The position numbers were made by a program, and so were the translations under genes. Below are positions 21,515 through 33,533 of a stretch of DNA of 64,000 bases, piece by piece. Every line of letters starts with the position of its first letter. The stretch's first letter is position 1. This stretch comes from Codonopsis lanceolata (lineage: Eukaryota; Streptophyta; Magnoliopsida; Asterales; Campanulaceae). The notes under the pieces are model-generated. The model was not told the DNA's origin. It saw only the letters and a program-made list of their open reading frames with translations, and did no database searches. Where the stretch lies: contig CM028377.1 of the NCBI GenBank assembly GCA_013146195.2, positions 9,896,239-9,960,238 on the forward strand. Reading direction: 5' to 3'.

Positions 21515-24500
21515 ATGGTACGTTTTTCTCTACTCTACTCGAAATTTTCATGTACTGTTCTGCATTTCAGTATCATCTTAAAATCCTTTTGGAATTCAAA
21601 CCGTCATTTTCGAGTTTTTACAGTAATTCGCCATTGTTGTTGTTATAATCCTGAATACTAACAGTCGTTTTTGTTTATTCATTGTTCATTCTTATGAAAA
21701 CTTCTGTTATGCATTTCTCGAGTATGGTTTCTCTAAACATTCTAGGGTTTCAAATTTTTGCTTCGAAAATTTCAATTTATTTTGGAAAACTTTGAAATTC
21801 CTACTTGTTTAGATGTCTAGATGAAAAGCCCTAACTTTTATTCTGTTTTTCTTTCAGGCAAGAACCTCAAAATCCAAGCGTGACAGTGGGAAGGCTTTTG
21901 ACCCTGAAAATGTCATTCCTCCCAGTTCAAATATCAATCTTCCAGGATATCCCATCTATCCCGCCGCTCACGACATCATTGTCGCTTTGGATCCCAAGCT
22001 ATACATTCCGGGCATGTGCATTGACCTTCTGTCAATCAACTCCATTGCTGCCGGTGTAAAAGCTTGCGAGGATATGGACGCCTCCGGGATTCTGCCCCTC
22101 TTCTGCCTCAACGACAAAATTACGGTATCTTCTGGCGGAAGAATTTTATCAACGAATGGAGCTCATGCACCGAGGCGCTCGCTCTTCGTGGGTGGATTCG
22201 AGCCGTCCCATCTCCGTCACCGCCAAAACCATATCCACCATCATTGGCGTGCATTACGGAGGAGCTACTTGTGAACCACGGTGAGGCTTTACATGCAGGA
22301 AGCCGTGAGGGGAGTAGACACTCTCCGGGAGCCTCAAGGGAAGATGCTCCGAAACTTGTTCCCTCTTGATGTCTACTGCACCAGCCACCTTCTAGACAAG
22401 GGACTTCTATTCAAGAGTGGAGCACATGATATGTTTACTGGCCAACAGATCAATCTGACCAGTGCAGTATTTCTACAGCTTCGTCTCAACTGGGGGCTCA
22501 TCATCTTCGACGAACTAAAGCAGTGGGTGGAGAAAGCAAAGAGCAATCCCACTTGCAAGCGCCCCTTCGTCAGGCTTATCAATGCCCTCTTAAGGGATGA
22601 TGCAGCCATCAACTCTTCTTTGAAAGAAGATGAGTTGTATACGGTGGCCAAGGACAAACAACTCACATGACCTCGTTTTCGATAAATACACTCATACTGA
22701 GAACAAGCGCCGGATGCGAAAGGTCTCTGCCGGTCTCTCTTGACAAAGTGGCCAAGCTGCACCTATCTTGGTCACCGTTTCAATATGGAAGCACGTGTAG
22801 CTATGAGCAAGACCTTCAAAAAGGCCTCTGCCAAGTTTGATGAACAAGTGGCCACGGCGGCATCCATCTCAAAGCCAAAGGTGGGCGATGAGGCGAGAGA
22901 GGCCGCTGGCGATAAGGTCCAAATTATCGCCCAAAGGCAAAGCCAAGAAGACAAGGCCTAAGTGGCACCTCCAGCGAAGAGGAGGCCAAATGGATAAGGA
23001 AGGAGATGAAGGAAGGCGAAGAAGAAGGCACCAGGCCAATCTAGCCTTTCCTCCCGTCCATCCACCCAAGCCAAGCCATCCTCTCCGACGCCTGCCCAAC
23101 CCAGCCAACCTCCTTCACCACCTCCTGCCTCCACACCCAAACCAAAACGAAGGAAACTTCGTAAAACCTTTGAAGACCGCCTGGCGATCCACCAAAACCT
23201 CTACCGATGAAGCGACTAAGTCTCTATTCATTTGAGGAAGAAAGGAGAGCTACTAGAACCCCAAACCTCTACCGCCACCAACCTACTATACCCTGGCCTT
23301 GACCAGCTACTAGGCGCCCAACCCTCACTTGTCAACCGCTTCATCTATACATCGACCCTTCATGACTACCCCTTCACCACCTCGAGGAGTCTATCCCTCG
23401 GGAGGAGCCTCAAAATGAGGAGGAGCCGGCGGAACCCCAACTCCCCTCCTCCCTCACCTTTTAACTACTCACGACCCATCCACACCCTCCTCACCACCCC
23501 AATCCCAACCAACCTCTTCAACCACACCACAACCCTTAGACCTGGCTGGCCGCTAAGTTCCTCTTGAACTTTCGTCGGTAGTAGATCTATTCACCTCTTC
23601 TCATCAACCTCCTCAACCTTCTCAACCTTCTCAACCTTCCCAACCTTCCCTTCAAAAACCAAAATTCCTATTCTACCTTGCCCCCTTCTTTACGGTTCTC
23701 TAGAACCGTTCCCCGATCCTCCCACATCGGTGACAATTCGACGATATGGAGCTGATTCCCACCACCCCGCCTCCACCTTCCCCTATACCTATATCCTCTT
23801 CCACCAAAACCATCCCCACCCAAGACTCATCTTCTTACGTCTCGGAACTCCCTCCCCAAACGCCGGGCTGCGGACTCGCCTCTGCCGGCACCATTCACGT
23901 TGGCCAAACTTCTACTTCCAATCGGCCGGCCAATCTTTGAAGTTTTGTCCCGACTAGATGCCATCTACCGGCCCGGGGCGAACTTCACTAGCATATCTAC
24001 CGCTACCGCGACCCTTTGCGGCGGCCAAGGCCAGCGATCGAGCGAAATCATCTTCGAAAGTTTCAAGAGGATGTGCGGACTCGCTTTGGACAGATGCGGC
24101 ACGACTTCACCGATGTCAAGATCAACATCGCAGCTCAACGAGATGAAGGTTGTCGTATCATCGGTTCCATTTTCTACGAGCTATTCCACGCCATCACTCT
24201 CCATCTCAGCCACGATCGTACTCCTATTATGGAACTCAACAACCTCGCTCGCAACTCTGCTCATGACATTATGAATGCCAACCGGGATCGTGATCTGGCC
24301 ATCACGGAGGAGAAACAAATGAGATCTATCAACGTAATGCCGATGGAAAAAACGGCCGTCTTCGTGAAGAACGGACTACCGTTCTCGCTCCACCGGACCT
24401 CCAATTGATGCGGATGCCGAATACCAAAGAAGATTGGAAGAGCTAGAGCGAGAAAGAAGAGAAAAGGAGGTCGCAGACAAAGGCAAAGGAAAAGACCTTG

Positions 24501-24569
24501 GTAGCTTTTGTATCTTTTCTTCCCTTTCCTTTGTATTTATCTTATTTTTGAAAACTTCTTGTATGTAAA
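21515..24569 (+). pseudogene. Sirevirus env-like third ORF, copia element 2, with intron after ATG
   Basis: ATG at 21,515-21,517 is followed at once by a donor (ATG|GTACGT). The acceptor TTTCTTTCAG ends at 21,857 and the frame continues ARTSKSKRDSGKAF. A block with TSHLLDKGLLFKSGAHD and LRLNWGLIIFDELKQW (22,380-22,530) aligns with the element 1 ORF. A Pro-rich, frameshifted middle (about 23,000-23,960) leads to a helical C-terminus (MELNNLARNSAHDIMNANRD, about 24,228) and a charged coil-like end (YQRRLEELERERREKE, about 24,422). The ORF sits between RNase H and the 3' LTR. The family role as an envelope-like protein is debated; I see no membrane segment. Confidence 0.72.
21518..21857 (+). other. 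Predicted intron after the env-like start codon
   Basis: GTACGT donor directly after ATG, and a pyrimidine-rich acceptor TTTTTCTTTCAG. Removing these 340 bases joins ATG to GCAAGAACC in frame. The element 1 copy has an acceptor at the matching place (16,140-16,133), which supports a conserved splice site. Confidence 0.6.
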
Positions 24570-24865
24570 CATCTTGTTTATAAATACAGATGATTACCTG
24601 CTTTTTCAAAAATTATGGTGTTTAAATTCTTGCTACTTTATTGATTACCTATATTAGAATTTAAACTGTTGCTAATCTGTGTGCTGCTCTTTGACTCTCT
24701 TATCATGTATGCACTTAGATTAGTCCCTTGCATCTGAGGTGTTATTCTGTTTAATAGAGGCATGTCTACCGACTACTTAATATATAAAATCTCTCAGGCA
24801 TGCTATTATCTATTAAATAGTTTGTTTTAAAACCCTCATTTGTAGTAATGATGACCAGATATAAA

Positions 24866-26129
24866 TAGGAGGAGATTGTTGATTCTTATGTTAAATTTAT
24901 ATCGATCGGTACATTACATTAGTTTTATACTTTTGGCTAATCGGGCTGCGTATCGATTAGCGTGGCAACTGTGTATAGAACTTTGCCTTGTATAGTTTTT
25001 GTAGGACTCTTTTCGGGTTCAGAGACCCTTCTCGGCTTCACCTAGGAAGACCCTCAAAGCTTAAGATCGGAAGACCTCGTGTCCGGTGATGCTGCTTCTA
25101 CGTGTCTCTCTCGGCATAAAGCTAGCTGGATTAATTCAAACTTATTTCCATATACTATTTGAATTAATCAAGTTATTCCACCGACATATCAAGCACCGAA
25201 AGCAACTTTCCGAAGCGGGAATACTTTTCGCCTCGAGCGATGAAAAGCGGCAGTTGTCCCCTACTTTACGCTACATCTCTTAGATCGACACCAAATCGCC
25301 CACCTTTTGAAGATCTCGAGAAATGATTATACTCGCTCTAGATATACGTGAAGACGAAATTCCTTGATGACCCCATGCATTTAATGCATTTATGAATAAA
25401 TTTGAAGTCTTCGTCCTCTCCAACGGATTCTTTTGAAATGCACTGCTTTAAATACGTCATTGAAGGCTGGAGCAGACAAGCTGCAGAGAATCAATCGAAC
25501 ACTTAAAAGAATTGCTCGAATCTACACAACTCCAAGTCCTTCACCATTTCGTGCATTCAATAGATCCTCAACAGATCTAGAAGTCCTTGTCAACAACAAG
25601 AAGTCGCTTCTTCAACATTTATTGTTTATTCTTCTTGTTGTTTACTTCCATTAACTATATACTTGCAAATTAAATATCTTGTATTTAGAGATATTTAATT
25701 CCCTAGACCCAAACACAAGTCAATATTTATTACACGATCCATTAGGGATATTCTTTGTAATTGATCTAAGTGGAAAACATAGTGCACAATTTAAATCCAA
25801 GGTTGACTGCCTTGGTGGTGGACGTAGCACTCATTACAGTGTGAACCATCTCAAAATTACTTGTGTTATTTCCTTCTGTTTGTCTATTTATTGAACTGCT
25901 TAGTTTCTTTGTTCATATTATCCATTTCAGCAGAACTTAAGTAATCTGTAAAAGGTCTACCGGTAGTCCTTATCGGCAGACCTGGAACAATCTTCTTGAA
26001 GGTTTTCCGCTACTTGATTCTTTTCATAGACTACAAGTAACTTTCAAGGAACTTAACTTAAAAGTTATTAAGTGTTAATAAGCTATTCAACCCCCTTCTA
26101 GCTTATTATTGTGCTCATTGGGACCCACA
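24866..26129 (+). mobile_element. PPT and 3' LTR of copia element 2
   Basis: The purine tract ATAGGAGGAGAT ends at 24,876 and the LTR runs from TGTTGATTC (24,877) to GGGACCCACA (26,129), about 1,253 bp. It carries CTATTCAACCCCCTTCTAGC near its end, shared with the LTRs of elements 1 and 3. Motifs TCGGAAGACC (25,065) and GGTCTACCGGTAGTCC (25,954-25,969, one mismatch from a perfect palindrome) repeat those in the spacer. Confidence 0.85.
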
Positions 26130-26476
26130 AAAGATAAGATAAAAAAAAAAGGGTAATCCCTAGCATTTATCAATCAAAATATGGTTGTTGAAAACGATAG
26201 ATAGAATCCGATTATATTGCCCAAATCAATACATTATTATCCCTTATATCAATCTATGGATGCTCTTATACAAGTTTAATTTTGACAAATGATAGAATGT
26301 GTTACGAGCACTTTTTATTACTCCCTATATCTTAAAAGAAATATCACACTTTCCATTTAAATCAATTTGTACCAAAAAGAAGTCAAATTTTTAGAAGTAT
26401 TCGTCAATCCCATTTGACTTGTCCAAATTTTCTTTTTACAAAGTTCCAATTTATTTTTTACATTTTTAATATAATA

Positions 26477-26834
26477 CTTCATCGGTTCCAAAATTATTAT
26501 CATGTTTGACTCGACACAAAAATAATGAAAAAACAATAATGGACATTATTATTAATATTAACTTTTTTAGGAGGAGTGCAAGGAAGAGATCGAACCTGAG
26601 ACCTCACACTTTATGAAACCTCATGTCTACCACTGGGCTACCCCTATTATTAATATTGAATTAATGTGTAATTTCTGTTAAAACACATGTGTATATAGAA
26701 CATAATTAAAATATGATTAAAAAATTATGAATAAAGTGGTAAAAATGTTTTTAATATTAAATAAGTTTCAAACAAGTCAATTATTTTTTAAAAAAATGAA
26801 AAAAATATATAACAATAATTTTAGGACAGAAGGA
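26477..26834. mobile_element. Stowaway-like MITE, interrupted by a SINE
   Basis: Terminal inverted repeats CTTCATCGGTTCCAAAATTA (left) and its diverged partner AATTTTAGGACAGAAGGA (right), flanked by TA, match the family of MITEs that recurs at 46.5, 56.5 and 59.9 kb. The middle contains the 85-bp SINE with its own target-site duplication. Confidence 0.65.
26560..26644 (-). mobile_element. Short tRNA-derived SINE with 13-bp target-site duplication
   Basis: On the minus strand the body begins GGGGTAGCCCAGTGGTAGAC. TAGCCCAGTGG (26,640-26,630) is a good pol III box A and GGTTCGATCTC (26,596-26,586) a good box B. An AAAAAA tract lies at the 3' end. The perfect 13-bp direct repeat TATTATTAATATT flanks it at 26,547-26,559 and 26,645-26,657. 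The body is only 85 bp, about the size of a tRNA, shorter than most plant SINEs. Confidence 0.85.
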
Positions 26835-27311
26835 TAACTTCTCTTTATCCTTAACAAATTCCTTTTTAGCATTAAATAACTTTGGGCTATAGACTAATTA
26901 ATTACATTTATGTTTATACAATTGAAATGAAAAGATAAGATCAAAAAAGGGTAATCCCTAGCATTTTGAAATCAAAATATCATTTTTCAATCAAAATATG
27001 GTTATTGAAAACAACAGATAGAATTCGATTATATTGTCCAAATAACAATATATTTATCCACTAAATTAATACATTATTGTCCCTTATATCAATCTAAGGA
27101 CGCTCTTATACTAGTTTAATTTTGGTAAATGATAGAATATGTACTTTTTAATACTCCCACTATCTCAAAAGAAATGTCACACTTTCCATTTAAATCAATT
27201 TGTACCAAAAAGAAGTCACATTTTTAGAAGTATTCCTCAATCCCTTTTGACTTGTCCAAATTTTCTTTTTACAAAGCTCCAATTTATTTTTTCATTTTTT
27301 ATATAATAATT

Positions 27312-27756
27312 CACTACAAAAAAAGTAGTTTTAGGGTCCCTAATTTTTAGGTCACATGAAGTTAGCGACCTTAATACCTAGTTTTTGAGGACCAATGACA
27401 TTTAAGTGTACCTAATGCTCATTAGCCAAAATGAATTTTTTTTCCCAAATGTCCCCTCCTAATTTTCCCGCAAGTTCTCCCCGGCATGTTCTCACAAAAA
27501 AAAAAAAAAAAACCTTAAGGACTCCTTTGTTGTCTCTGTTGGCAGACAAAACCGCTTTCTGTCTCCAAATTTAGCCTAGTCGAAACCCTAGTTGAAACCC
27601 TCTCCTCCGTTCATACTTCAGGAACGATTTCTCTCAAGTATGTAATCAATTCTCTCTCCTCTCGTCTTATTGCAAGTGTGTCGGTAGAGGTTTAACCTAT
27701 GATGGGGATGGGGGTGAAAGTGGTTAAAGGGGGTTGCGAGCTGTAGATTATTTCTG
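27312..27756 (+). other. CACTA-like terminus and leader before FLY-like exons
   Basis: CACTACAAAAAAAGTAG at 27,312 matches the outer end of plant CACTA elements. The following GGTCCCTAA / TTAGG words could be subterminal repeats. After an A-run (about 27,497-27,514) the sequence resembles a plant 5' UTR (AAACCCTAG words, pyrimidine-rich) with a possible 5' UTR intron. No right end of a CACTA element was found. Confidence 0.45.
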
Positions 27757-28310
27757 CTAGATGGAGAACGTGATCGATATCACATAGAAGGCTTAATTGA
27801 AAGCCCTTCTGTTGATGATGATGCAGATTGCTTCTCACCTATGCTACTGAATGCTACATCTCTCAACATTAAGGTTTACTATAACAAAGTTGTCAACTAC
27901 ACTTTGATGTTCACCTTTGTATCCTCTACTAATTGCTAGTCTTGTTCCTCCCCCCTCCCCCCTTCCCACTTCAAATTATTTCACTATTTCTTTTTTATGG
28001 TTCCTTAATCTTTCTGGTCCATTAGATTTCTTTTCTTTAGGTTCTTCTGTTAATTCGTTAAATGGAGCATAGTATTACACAATTTGTAATAATTCATTTG
28101 ATATGTATTGCATTTTTGTACTTCGGTGAAGTTTTTAGTGATTTTTGGACTATTAGAAGAGTAATCAATGTGGATTTGATAACCTACTACAGGGGGCTGC
28201 CAATGTATCGATTTTTATGATCAGACAACAGGCTATCATGGATTCTTATATGTGTCTTTTACATCTGACAGCAGGAATTGCTTCAAATTTTTTAGTTCAA
28301 GAAACTTAAT
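27757..28310 (+). pseudogene. FLY1/FLY2-like transmembrane RING E3 ligase fragment
   Basis: Three exons with introns are visible. Exon a (27,757-about 27,922) encodes YHIEGLIESPSVDDDADCF and LNATSLNIKVYYNKVVNYTL. Exon b (28,041-about 28,085) follows an intact acceptor (TTTCTTTAG) and reads VLLLIR, a stop, then MEHSITQ; CAA has become TAA. Exon c (28,193-about 28,290) reads GAANVSIFMIRQQAIMDSYM then CLLHLTAG. This is the luminal end and first membrane segments of the plant FLYING SAUCER/Dsc-type E3 ligases, endomembrane proteins that control pectin esterification. The C-terminal membrane helices and RING are absent. Retained introns mean a DNA-level copy, not a processed pseudogene. Confidence 0.88.
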
Positions 28311-28889
28311 TTGTCATTATTTTAGATGGATATTTTACTTTGTGTCATAATCTGGTCTAGGAAGGTGAGCTAACACTACACAACTTAAATAAAGAAATTT
28401 AAATAAGCAATGCAATGTTCAATTTTATAAATTTGAAATTGTATATGTAAAGTGGCCATTGAACAGGGAGTTGTCAAGTGGCATGCAATTTCTTATACTA
28501 TATCTTTTAGAAAGATGTAAAGTTGTGACTCAAATTCTTTAGCTACCTTCTTTACCTCGAGGTATAATCCCGGTAGTTAAGATGATTGTTTACTAACAAT
28601 TGTTAAGAGAACTATTATTGTTAGCTCCTACTCTCTTTACGTTTTGTTGAGTATTACCATAAGAGAGATTGAGGGAGGAAGAAAAGTGGCGTTGCAATGT
28701 TTTTTTTTCTTTTGGGTGCTTTTCTTGCCATGATTTTCACTTTATGGTTAAGTACCTAGTAATGGAGAGTTAAATTATCTAGTCATTGGAAGAAAGATTA
28801 CATGGGTTGTATTTTATTGTATAGGACATTTTGAAAGTCTTATAATACTATTTTGTTTTGTTAAGATTCAAACTTGAATCATTGGTATA
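28311..28889. other. AT-rich sequence, no gene
   Basis: Intron-like or intergenic AT-rich DNA after the last FLY-like exon. I could not recognise a further exon. It ends at the left edge of the first giant LTR block. Confidence 0.5.
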
Positions 28890-29233
28890 TGTGAAAGGAC
28901 CCGACCGGGATCTCAACACGAAATCCCAAGGTCGGCCTCAAAAAGAAGCTAAACAATCGACAAGTACCTGCTAAGCATGTTGGCACAAGTCAAGCAGTCA
29001 AGCTACACAAGCTCTGACGAGGAAGTAAAGCCGTAACGGCTAGACAGGACAAAAAATTAAAACCGCGGAAGCAAAATAATAATAACACGCCCGAGCTAAC
29101 AAGCTCAGAGCTAAATACAATCAAAGAGATGGTAAATCTCTTAGTCCCAAAAATTTGAACCACGTGACGCAACAATGCGCAGGAGCAATAAACCATCGGC
29201 AACACAACGCCGACAAAACAACAAGAACCCAAC

Positions 29234-29315
<82 letters not shown>

Positions 29316-32300
29316 CCTCAATGGCTGCACCAGTCGGAGACAAATAACAACAACTAACCAAAAGCCCCCTTGGCTATTGTGTGCCCGGGAGACAACTGAA
29401 TGAATACTATAGACTAAAATACACAAGCTCGACGATACATGTCGGCCACAAAGTACAACCAAAAAATTACCCAAATGATTTACCCGACCGTAAAGTCTAT
29501 ATAACTTTACATAAAGTCGACCTCACAAGATTAACAACGTACATAAAAAAAGTAACGATGCTATAAATAATGGGACTCCACGAGATACAACTCGGAAGAG
29601 TCGAGCTGTGACAAGTGTGAACCAAACGATCTAACTCGAACCACAGGAACACATGATCTCAGCTCAATCTACCGATCTACTGCACACTGCTACAGATCAC
29701 GATCTACTCGACCTCTTTGCGGCTAACGAACAACTGCAAACTAAACAAAGTACGAGGTGAGTCATAATGACCTAGTACGCTACTATAAATAACATTATTT
29801 TATGCACGGTTATTAAATAATCATGGCATAATGTTAAACAATAATAATCCATGAACATGTATCACAATGGTCTCGATACTTCATAATTTCCCTTTTTCAT
29901 TTTCGGATTCCAAAGCTTTCATGCCATATAATGATATTCAAGTAAATGCATAAACCACAATCAACCCATTTCTTTCCTTTCAAAAATCATTTATGCAACA
30001 GTATGATGATCATAAGCATGCATATAAACCACAACATAAATTAGAGTTTACTACTCTAATCTAAACAAACTCACTGAACGAAGGCACACTTCCTTGATTC
30101 TCTTCTGTCACGTTGCTCCTGCAAATCACATGCACAATCACATGTGCTCTCGATACCGGTTCCCTTGTATCGTCGGCCTTGAGACACCTCTCAAGTACCA
30201 TAGCTTCCAAGGTCATGCTTTCCTGCTATGAACAATGGACAGCTACTTCCCCACCGTGGCCATAGTGGAGGTGTGTGGGACCCTTATTCTCTGATATGAC
30301 GACCCACAGCAATCACAAATATCATAATTCGTGAAGGCGATGTGTCGTCCCATCATTGACTAACCACACTACAAACCTGATAAGGCCTCCATACCCGAAT
30401 GACCTTATCAAAACCAAACTCAACAAGGCTCCAATATCCGATCACCCTGTCCATACCAAGCGGGTTAGTATTCCTACTTAAACAATATACATTACATATA
30501 TAGGAAGGTAATTAATATCACATACGAGCATGTATTTTGTAAGTATAACACATATAGCAAGACTAGTTATTTAGCCTATTAACCATATAACATATCGAGT
30601 TCTTCATTTTTCTCAAGTATAACAACATAAATCCGGATTGAGTTCCCAATCGATCTAGTCAAGCAGGGTTCACACTCTACTAGTATATTACCAACAAGAA
30701 TATTCATGTCATAAATAAATACGCACTTATATTGAGGTGATTAATCAATACTCGCCTCAATCCAGAAATTAAGACTAGTCATTTAGTCTAAAAAAATCCT
30801 TACTTATAGAAGCCTACCATAATCCCCAAAATAAACATACCAAGGTCGTAATTATTTGACCTTAAACCATAAACCAAACTATGTATTTAGTTCAAAACAA
30901 TTACTCGTTGACGTCTTTGAAGATCCTTCATGTAAAGCCATTAAGACTACTAAATATCCTCACGTTAAATCCCAAAACAAGACTATACCCCTAGGCTCAC
31001 CCTTAGCTTCATGTCGGACTTCTATTAGCCATTATCACTCATAGTGTATACATCTATACACTCCTAGTCATGCTCAAAGCATAATATGACTATCATTAGG
31101 CAACGCTCATAATTGCCCACTAACTACACTTAGTAACATCTCGACTGGCATGGTTGTCCATCCGTCGATTCATCATCCTACCATTCATAAAGACTCTAAA
31201 GTAGTCTTCCAATAATCCATGCCCTATTGTGCACGCCCACAAGTAACTCTCATAGCTCACCTAACTAGTTTACTAGTTTAGTTAAAGTTCTCAAAGGCAT
31301 TCATTCCCAAATACTTATTAAGTCTAGGTGTCATTTGACACACTTACAACATGACCCCACGGTCAGCCCAACCGAGACCAACATGATTCAAATCCCGTAG
31401 GATTCAAACACTTCTTAAGCACGTGTTAACTGAATCTCTAATCGACTCCTTTGAATCTAAGTCCAACAATTTGTACTCAGGTCGTTCCTGACCTAAGTCT
31501 CACAATACCATCTTAATATAAATAAGATAACATCCAATGTCCGACCGTCAAAACCCAACAAACTTAAATATATTTTATTAATAGCATTAAGCCATAGTTC
31601 GAGACTAATATTTAGTCTTGAATCACCGAGTGTCCAAGGGGTACACTCCCGACATTCCCAACGAAACGGTTGTCTAACCATATTCCTAAATCTCTCATAA
31701 TCAATCTAGGATTGTAACTCGACCTTCAAACACAAACCTCAATTAAGTCAACGCACTATCGTGCCCGACCAAAGACTCGAGCGAGTCACCATTCACAATT
31801 AAATACTCAAACCATATAAAACCCAATGACTTGCAATAAATTCACACTAACGCCATCCAAGGACTTCAATTGGAGTCCTAAACCATTAATCATCACAAAA
31901 CACCCATTGGTCTCTCCCTACCAACACTCGAGATCTCGAACGTGAGTCCCGACGAATATGAAAAGTCGTAGGAATTTATCCTAGGACTCAAAATATCATC
32001 TTAAACATATAATGGACTCCGTTGAGTCAAAATACAAATTCCCAAAATTTATGGCAAGGCACAATTTCAAGATTCTAAATTCCCCCGGGTTTCTAAACCC
32101 AATAATTAACAATTTCGTATCCAATTACTTCAATGAACCCAACAAACTTAAACAAATACCATCCTCACATGTTCACTAATCAAAACCCATCATAAACATG
32201 TCATCTAGATATGTATCAACATAATAAATCAAGAGGAATACATCTCTAACATCCTAACATCAAAATGGGCTAGAGAGAGAAAGAAGGGGGTTTAGTAATG

Positions 32301-33397
32301 TACATCAATCGTGGCTCAAACAACAAAAGAAATGAAAACAAACCGGATGAAAAGAATCCATTCATCGAGGGATTCGAAATGGCGTACTCGGCTCGATGAT
32401 CGGTTGGCCGGAACTCCGGGAATCACCGGAAAACCTCCATGAACACACCTCTCCTTCTCTCCCTTTCTCTCTCTATTCTCTAATGGTGGATGCCCAAATG
32501 AGAAGGGGGAAAGGAAAATCAGATCATAAGGGGGTAAAAGGGGACCAAAATGCTCTCAATTGGGTGGCCAAGGGTGAAGGAAGGGGGTTATTGGGGGGTA
32601 GGATAGACATTTCTCGCCAAAAACCACAACATGGCAAAGCTGAGTCGGGGACCTTATGGGGGCAAGCCTCCCTAGCATGTGGCCACATGCCCCTCAGGTT
32701 CTCCATAGATCAATCTTCTAGACACCTTGCGGCCGCAAGCCTCCCAAACCCAAAATTGTCTATAATTTGACCCTAAATGACCCCAAACAATTAACCAAAC
32801 CAAACGAGGTTCAAACCCCATTCAAAGTAGGTATAGAACTCCCACAGAACACCCACAATCAACTCCCGAAACAACGCGGAGCGAAACCAGAGCAAGGCAC
32901 AATAATTTGTTAACGAATCGATCAATGAAACCACGAATCGTCGAGAAAGAACATAAGACTATAAACAAGTCAAAAAGGCTATTGAGTAGACTTGAATACT
33001 TTAAGGAAGTTAAACAACGGATAGGAGAATAAGGGCTCCCGAAGTTGAGACGATCCACGCGACTTAATCTCGAACAACGACGACAAGCGTCGAGCACAAA
33101 CCGAGCAAGGTAAATCTATGAACCAAGCTATCGAACATCGACCTAAGACATGTTTAACATTTCTATCAAACTAAGGTGTAGCTATCAATGTCTCCCACCA
33201 ACTAATCCACAACTCTTGATCAAATTGAGTATCCAACAATGCTAAGTCGCGCAATAGTGACTCTAACACGCCAATGAGCGTAAATCAAACATCCCAAGGG
33301 TGTCTGCCCTATCTTAGCCTACCCAGGGATAAGAAGTCTTCCACGTTAAGGCTTATCATGTTGGTCAGATGAATATGCAAAGTTCCAGGGCGTTACA
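28890..33397. mobile_element. Giant LTR block 1, about 4.5 kb, probable solo LTR
   Basis: It begins TGTGAAAGGACCCGACCGGG and ends CCAGGGCGTTACA, the TG...CA plan of long Ty3 LTRs (resembling Del/Tekay types). No pol or gag sequence lies inside. It holds a (TA)n microsatellite and several non-coding stretches that parallel block 2 in order (for example ATCATAATTCGT at about 30,323 and TCATAATTCGTT at about 35,017). The flanks (GTATA left, TATAA after a further ACA right) do not give a clean target-site duplication. Orientation is uncertain. Confidence 0.65.
29237..29313. repeat. (TA)n microsatellite, 77 bp
   Basis: An uninterrupted alternating AT run inside LTR block 1. Frames through it give only Ile-Tyr repeats and are not genes. 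Confidence 0.98.
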
Positions 33398-33533
33398 ACA
33401 TATAAAGTCCTTAAAAACATAACCTTAAAACAGATCATACAACACACACTCCATTATGAATTATTCCTCTATTTGCCAATTGATAAAGTTCCTGTATTGA
33501 GTATGTGAGAAAAATTTATCCTTTGGTATTAAT
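33398..33533. other. Spacer between two giant LTR blocks
   Basis: About 136 bp of AT-rich DNA without recognisable features separates the blocks. It is too short and of the wrong kind to be an internal retroelement domain, so the blocks are separate insertions. Confidence 0.6.

Larger units (their letters stand above)
26130..27311. repeat. Direct duplication of about 350 bp, copies 26,130-26,474 and 26,934-27,305
   Basis: Both copies run from AAGATAAGAT...GGTAATCCCTAGCATTT through ATCACACTTTCC / GTCACACTTTCC to TTTACAAAG(T/C)TCCAATT in the same order, with scattered substitutions. The left copy starts at the LTR edge. The 460-bp spacer between them holds a MITE and a SINE. No coding sequence is present. 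Confidence 0.88.

Noticed and set aside
26570..26646. Functional tRNA gene
   Set aside because: Box A and B are present but the acceptor stem does not close and an A-tract with target duplication shows a SINE.
29121..29474. Tyr-Ile repeat proteins on both strands
   Set aside because: Produced by the (TA)n microsatellite.
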